8,145 nucleotides of DNA from Lentisphaeria bacterium (lineage in GTDB: Bacteria; Verrucomicrobiota; Lentisphaeria; JABSQK01; UBA12247). Location of the stretch: assembly GCA_003477185.1 (NCBI GenBank), contig DMTJ01000009.1, forward strand, positions 1 to 8,145, read 5' to 3'. Shown here in pieces: positions 6,242 to 8,145 of the stretch (its first letter is position 1; each line of letters begins with the position of its first letter). The notes below the pieces were generated by a model. It searched no databases. It was not told the origin of the DNA and worked only from the letters and a program-made list of their open reading frames with translations. Made by a program: the position numbers and the translations under genes.

Positions 6242-7063
6242 CTATTCCTCAAGGCCAAGATGCTTCCGCAGCGCCTGTAGGACGGTGTCCCCATCGAGCA
6301 GATTGGGCTCGAGAAAGCTCCCCGTCCGGTAGTTGTTCCAGCTGTCCAAGATCACGCGTGTGAAGCCCAGTTCCTGGGCTCCCTTCAGGCTGCGGATCAG
6401 CGCCCGCGCGCGGCGGCGTTTGATCAGCCACACTTCCTTGCCTTGTGCCCATTGCTCGGTGTCAATGCGTGCCACCGGGATCACGATCCCGCCGTCGTTG
6501 TGCTCTCCTCTGACCAGCGCGCCTGCCACTCGCTTCGACTCAAAGGCACGAGTCCAAGGATAGGTCTCCATTCTGAGTGCCGGGTGACTAACCAGTTTCA
6601 GATGGCCGGCATCACGCAGCATCAGGACAGGCTTGCGTTGCTGCTGGGCTGTACTGCTAAAACCTTGCAGATTTAGAGCCGCCAAGCGATTGAGAAAGCT
6701 CTCATACCCAGCCAAAGGAATCCCTGCGCAATTCACGACCACTTGCACGAGCAGGCCCTTTTGTACGGAGGCAAGCTCGTGAAAGCGTCGCAGCCGCGAC
6801 AGACGCTCCTTGTCGCGCACTTCATCTGGCTGGTAGAAGACGATAATCTCTTGAATCCCTGATCTGGCAATGCGCTCGATATCGCGGGTCATGCGAGTGT
6901 CGGGCCACCCCGAATAATCAGGATGCGGCCGCGCAATCGCTCGCTCCTGCGACACGTCGTACGGATAGTAAAGCACGCTATAGCGGATTGATTCCTGGGC
7001 AGACGTTGCCCACAGGCTTACCAGCCAGCCAAGGAGCAACAGATTAAGACGCAACTTACTCAT
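6242..7063 (-). CDS. Exported GH99/WbsX-like barrel protein, probably lacking catalytic acids
   Basis: 273 residues from the ATG at 7063. The N-terminus MSKLRLNLLLLGWLVSLWA is a signal peptide, with likely cleavage after TSA (20-22), so the protein is exported. SVLYYPYDV (29-37), GWPDTRMTRDIERIARSGIQ (52-71, a barrel helix) and the C-terminal SWNNYRTGSFLEP (241-253) followed by DGDTVLQAL resemble GH99-type and WbsX-like TIM barrels, which begin with an A-Y-Y-P-W-type strand and end with a WNEWxEGxxxEP loop. Here the two acidic residues of that loop are N244 and T247, and the protein is shorter than GH99 enzymes (about 350 residues or more). Catalysis by that mechanism therefore looks unlikely. 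An ATG 11 codons upstream exists, but AAGGGA seven bases before 7063 and the signal peptide favour this start. It is the first gene of the putative mutL operon. Family placement is by motif resemblance and is moderately sure. Confidence 0.7.
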   Translation of the reverse strand: MSKLRLNLLLLGWLVSLWATSAQESIRYSVLYYPYDVSQERAIARPHPDYSGWPDTRMTRDIERIARSGIQEIIVFYQPDEVRDKERLSRLRRFHELASVQKGLLVQVVVNCAGIPLAGYESFLNRLAALNLQGFSSTAQQQRKPVLMLRDAGHLKLVSHPALRMETYPWTRAFESKRVAGALVRGEHNDGGIVIPVARIDTEQWAQGKEVWLIKRRRARALIRSLKGAQELGFTRVILDSWNNYRTGSFLEPNLLDGDTVLQALRKHLGLEE

Positions 7064-7070
7064 GACAAAA

Positions 7071-7076
7071 TCCCTT
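7071..7076 (-). promoter_or_regulatory. Ribosome binding site for the GH99-like gene
   Basis: AAGGGA on the minus strand, seven bases before the ATG at 7063. It supports this start over the ATG at 7096. Confidence 0.6.
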
Positions 7077-7226
7077 GCTGATGAACTGCTGAACACTAAA
7101 CCGGAGCCCGTGGATTCTTACAGCGCGAATCTCCAAGGTCAGGTTTAGAACGTCTGGACACCTTAGGACCGTGAAAATGAAAAGCGAGTAGCCCAAGACG
7201 CCTAGCGGGTTCTCATTGCTACGTCG

Positions 7227-7242
7227 CATAATATATGTTATG
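7227..7242. repeat. 16-bp dyad CATAA-N6-TTATG
   Basis: Perfect 5-bp inverted arms (7227-7231 and 7238-7242) around TATATG, about 165 bases upstream of the GH99-like gene start and overlapping the only -10-like element. It could be an operator, but short AT-rich dyads are common by chance. Confidence 0.35.
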
Positions 7243-7312
7243 TTTAATTGAGGTTCGGCGATGGAGTTCATTTAATCAACCTAAGTCATTGATATGATGG
7301 AACTTAAGCTGC

Positions 7313-7359
7313 CTGTTGACAAGTCTGCAAACATCGACTGTTGATAACCTGTCGAGAAC
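7313..7359 (+). repeat. Three 11-bp near-repeats resembling DnaA boxes
   Basis: CTGTTGACAAG (7313-7323), CTGTTGATAAC (7338-7348) and CTGTCGAGAAC (7349-7359), the last two directly adjacent. The core TGTTGATAA of the second differs from the DnaA-box consensus TGTGGATAA at one position; the first differs at two and the third at three. They border the AT-rich stretch at 7225-7310. The function is not known. Confidence 0.4.
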
Positions 7360-7380
7360 CAGCGGCAGTTTCCCGATTGG

Positions 7381-7402
7381 CGCAGAATAGCTTCGTTCTG
7401 CG
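7381..7402. repeat. 7-bp hairpin between hemA and the operon
   Basis: CGCAGAA (7381-7387) pairs perfectly with TTCTGCG (7396-7402) around an 8-base loop, 75 bases downstream of the hemA stop on the minus strand. No T-tract follows on the minus strand, so it is not a standard intrinsic terminator. It may protect the 3' end of the hemA mRNA or be fortuitous. Confidence 0.35.
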
Positions 7403-7477
7403 GAGCCGGCGCATCCTCGAGGAATTCGCAACTCGCGGACCAAGCCCAGGATCTGCTGCCATGACCAGCGGCTTCTG

Positions 7478-8145
7478 CTAGCCGTCGTCCAAATTGAAGA
7501 ACCGCTTAAAGTTCACCAGCAACGTCGATCGCTGATGGCTTTCGCCTGATGAATCACTTCGCAGCGCGATGATCGGATCATGAAGCACCTTGTTTGTGAT
7601 TCTGGTCACAGCTTGCCGGACGGCCTCACGTTCGCGCTCGTTCCAATCCGGATGCTTCTGAAACAGGCGCGCAAGCTCTCCATCGCTGACGCTGCTCACC
7701 CGCGAGCGGAGCGACGAGATGACCGGCCCGACGATGTCAGAAGCAAGCGGTGAACCCTTGGCTAGCGCCTCACGGATGATTCGCGAGGCAATCGCGGCGC
7801 ACTCCTGTCGCCGCTGCTGGTTTTCTGCGATCAACTTCTGTAGGTCATCCAGATTATAGACAAAGACTTCGCGCAGATCGCTGACGTCTGCCGCCACATC
7901 ACGGGGGATGGCAATGTCGATGACGAAAAGCGGCGTCTTCCGTCGGCGCATAGCACCGGCGACGAGCTCTCGGGTCAAAACCGGCTCCTCGCTTGCCGTT
8001 GAACAAACCACCACATCGGCCTGGCTCAGGCTCGCGCCTAGAGATTCCCATGGTCGATACGACCCGTTAAATCGGCCCGCCAGCGCTTGGCCTCGCTCCT
8101 CACTTCTGTTGACGACGACGATACGCCCGCCAGCCGCCGCGAAAT
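7478..8145 (-). CDS. hemA: Glutamyl-tRNA reductase, C-terminal part (cut by window edge)
   Basis: The frame is open to the right edge and gives the last 221 residues. The enzyme reduces glutamyl-tRNA(Glu) with NADPH to glutamate-1-semialdehyde, the first committed step of C5-pathway tetrapyrrole (haem) synthesis, in the cytoplasm. Visible parts are the end of the NADPH-binding Rossmann domain (GGRIVVVNRSEERGQALAGRF, then ADVVVCSTASEEPVL and the strand LFVIDIAIPRDV followed by VFVYNLDDLQKLI), and the helical C-terminal dimerisation domain (NEREREAVRQAVTRITNKVL then HDPIIALR). All match the family order, and the protein ends FFNLDDG before a TAG stop. The catalytic cysteine and tRNA-binding domain lie outside the window. 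An internal GTG at 8014 is not the start because the homology continues upstream of it. Its presence implies the C5 pathway in this organism. Confidence 0.95.
   Translation of the reverse strand, partial: FAAAGGRIVVVNRSEERGQALAGRFNGSYRPWESLGASLSQADVVVCSTASEEPVLTRELVAGAMRRRKTPLFVIDIAIPRDVAADVSDLREVFVYNLDDLQKLIAENQQRRQECAAIASRIIREALAKGSPLASDIVGPVISSLRSRVSSVSDGELARLFQKHPDWNEREREAVRQAVTRITNKVLHDPIIALRSDSSGESHQRSTLLVNFKRFFNLDDG

Larger units (their letters stand above)
7064..7477. other. 414-base intergenic region between hemA and the mutL operon
   Basis: No convincing gene. A 71-codon minus-strand frame (7271-7056) has no recognisable domain and overlaps the next start, so it is not called. The stretch from about 7225 to 7310 is clearly more AT-rich than the flanking genes. 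The region must hold the 3' end of the hemA transcript and, if the downstream genes are separately expressed, the operon promoter. I found no convincing -35/-10 pair on the minus strand; TATATT (7235-7230) is only a weak -10 candidate with no matching -35. A TTGACA occurs on the plus strand at 7316-7321 without a good -10 or a gene to serve. Confidence 0.6.

Noticed and set aside
6242..7096. Longer start at 7096 for the GH99-like protein
   Set aside because: The extra residues MFSSSSARDFV precede a complete signal peptide, and the AAGGGA ribosome binding site fits the ATG at 7063.
7056..7271. 71-codon minus-strand frame upstream of the GH99-like gene
   Set aside because: No domain, only a weak ribosome-binding-like AGGTTG, and it overlaps the better supported ATG at 7063. 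It could be a leader peptide but nothing shows it.
7316..7347. Plus-strand sigma-70 promoter from TTGACA at 7316
   Set aside because: The best -10-like hexamer (TGATAA, 7342-7347) is 20 bases away, and no plus-strand gene lies downstream.
1..8145. CRISPR array, tRNA or rRNA genes
   Set aside because: No repeat-spacer pattern was seen, and no cloverleaf or rRNA-like sequence was recognised on either strand.

Overview
The window looks like a piece of a GC-rich chromosome from the PVC superphylum, most likely Verrucomicrobiota. This is inferred from protein style, not from a marker gene. The kinase-like protein has the kinase / single membrane helix / TPR / leucine-rich-repeat layout, with an EFW-type C-terminal tail, that is common in that phylum and in planctomycetes. 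The MutL N-terminus and the DUF58 protein also read like verrucomicrobial versions. All intact genes lie on the minus strand, so the biological order runs from right to left.

Right end (7478-8145): the C-terminal 221 residues of glutamyl-tRNA reductase (HemA), which is cut by the window edge. A 414-base AT-richer gap follows (7064-7477). It holds no convincing gene, but it does hold a small hairpin, three 11-bp near-repeats that resemble degenerate DnaA boxes, and a 16-bp dyad.

Centre (822-7063): a tight five-gene run that is probably one operon. In order it encodes an exported GH99/WbsX-like protein, the mismatch-repair protein MutL, a small Dabb-domain lipoprotein, a membrane protein with a dead kinase domain plus TPR and leucine-rich repeats, and a DUF58 (MIDAS-containing) protein. 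The gaps are 15 and 19 bases, then a 4-base ATGA overlap, then a 1-base TAGTG overlap. The last three genes are therefore probably translationally coupled and may work together in envelope-linked signalling or assembly. The usual DUF58 partner, a MoxR AAA ATPase, is not in the window. Three proteins carry substitutions at residues that normally do chemistry: the kinase-like protein (several hallmark residues lost), the GH99-like protein (both acidic residues of the WNEWHEG-type motif lost) and MutL (both histidines of the endonuclease metal motifs lost).

Left end (1-821): a small gene graveyard. A minus-strand GH36 alpha-galactosidase remnant has an internal deletion and frameshift and is cut on its upstream side. 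A plus-strand fragment of an IS1634-like transposase abuts it at about 375. About 220 bases with no supported gene follow, possibly with a trace of another IS4-superfamily transposase. This debris sits just downstream of the DUF58 gene, where further operon genes might once have been.
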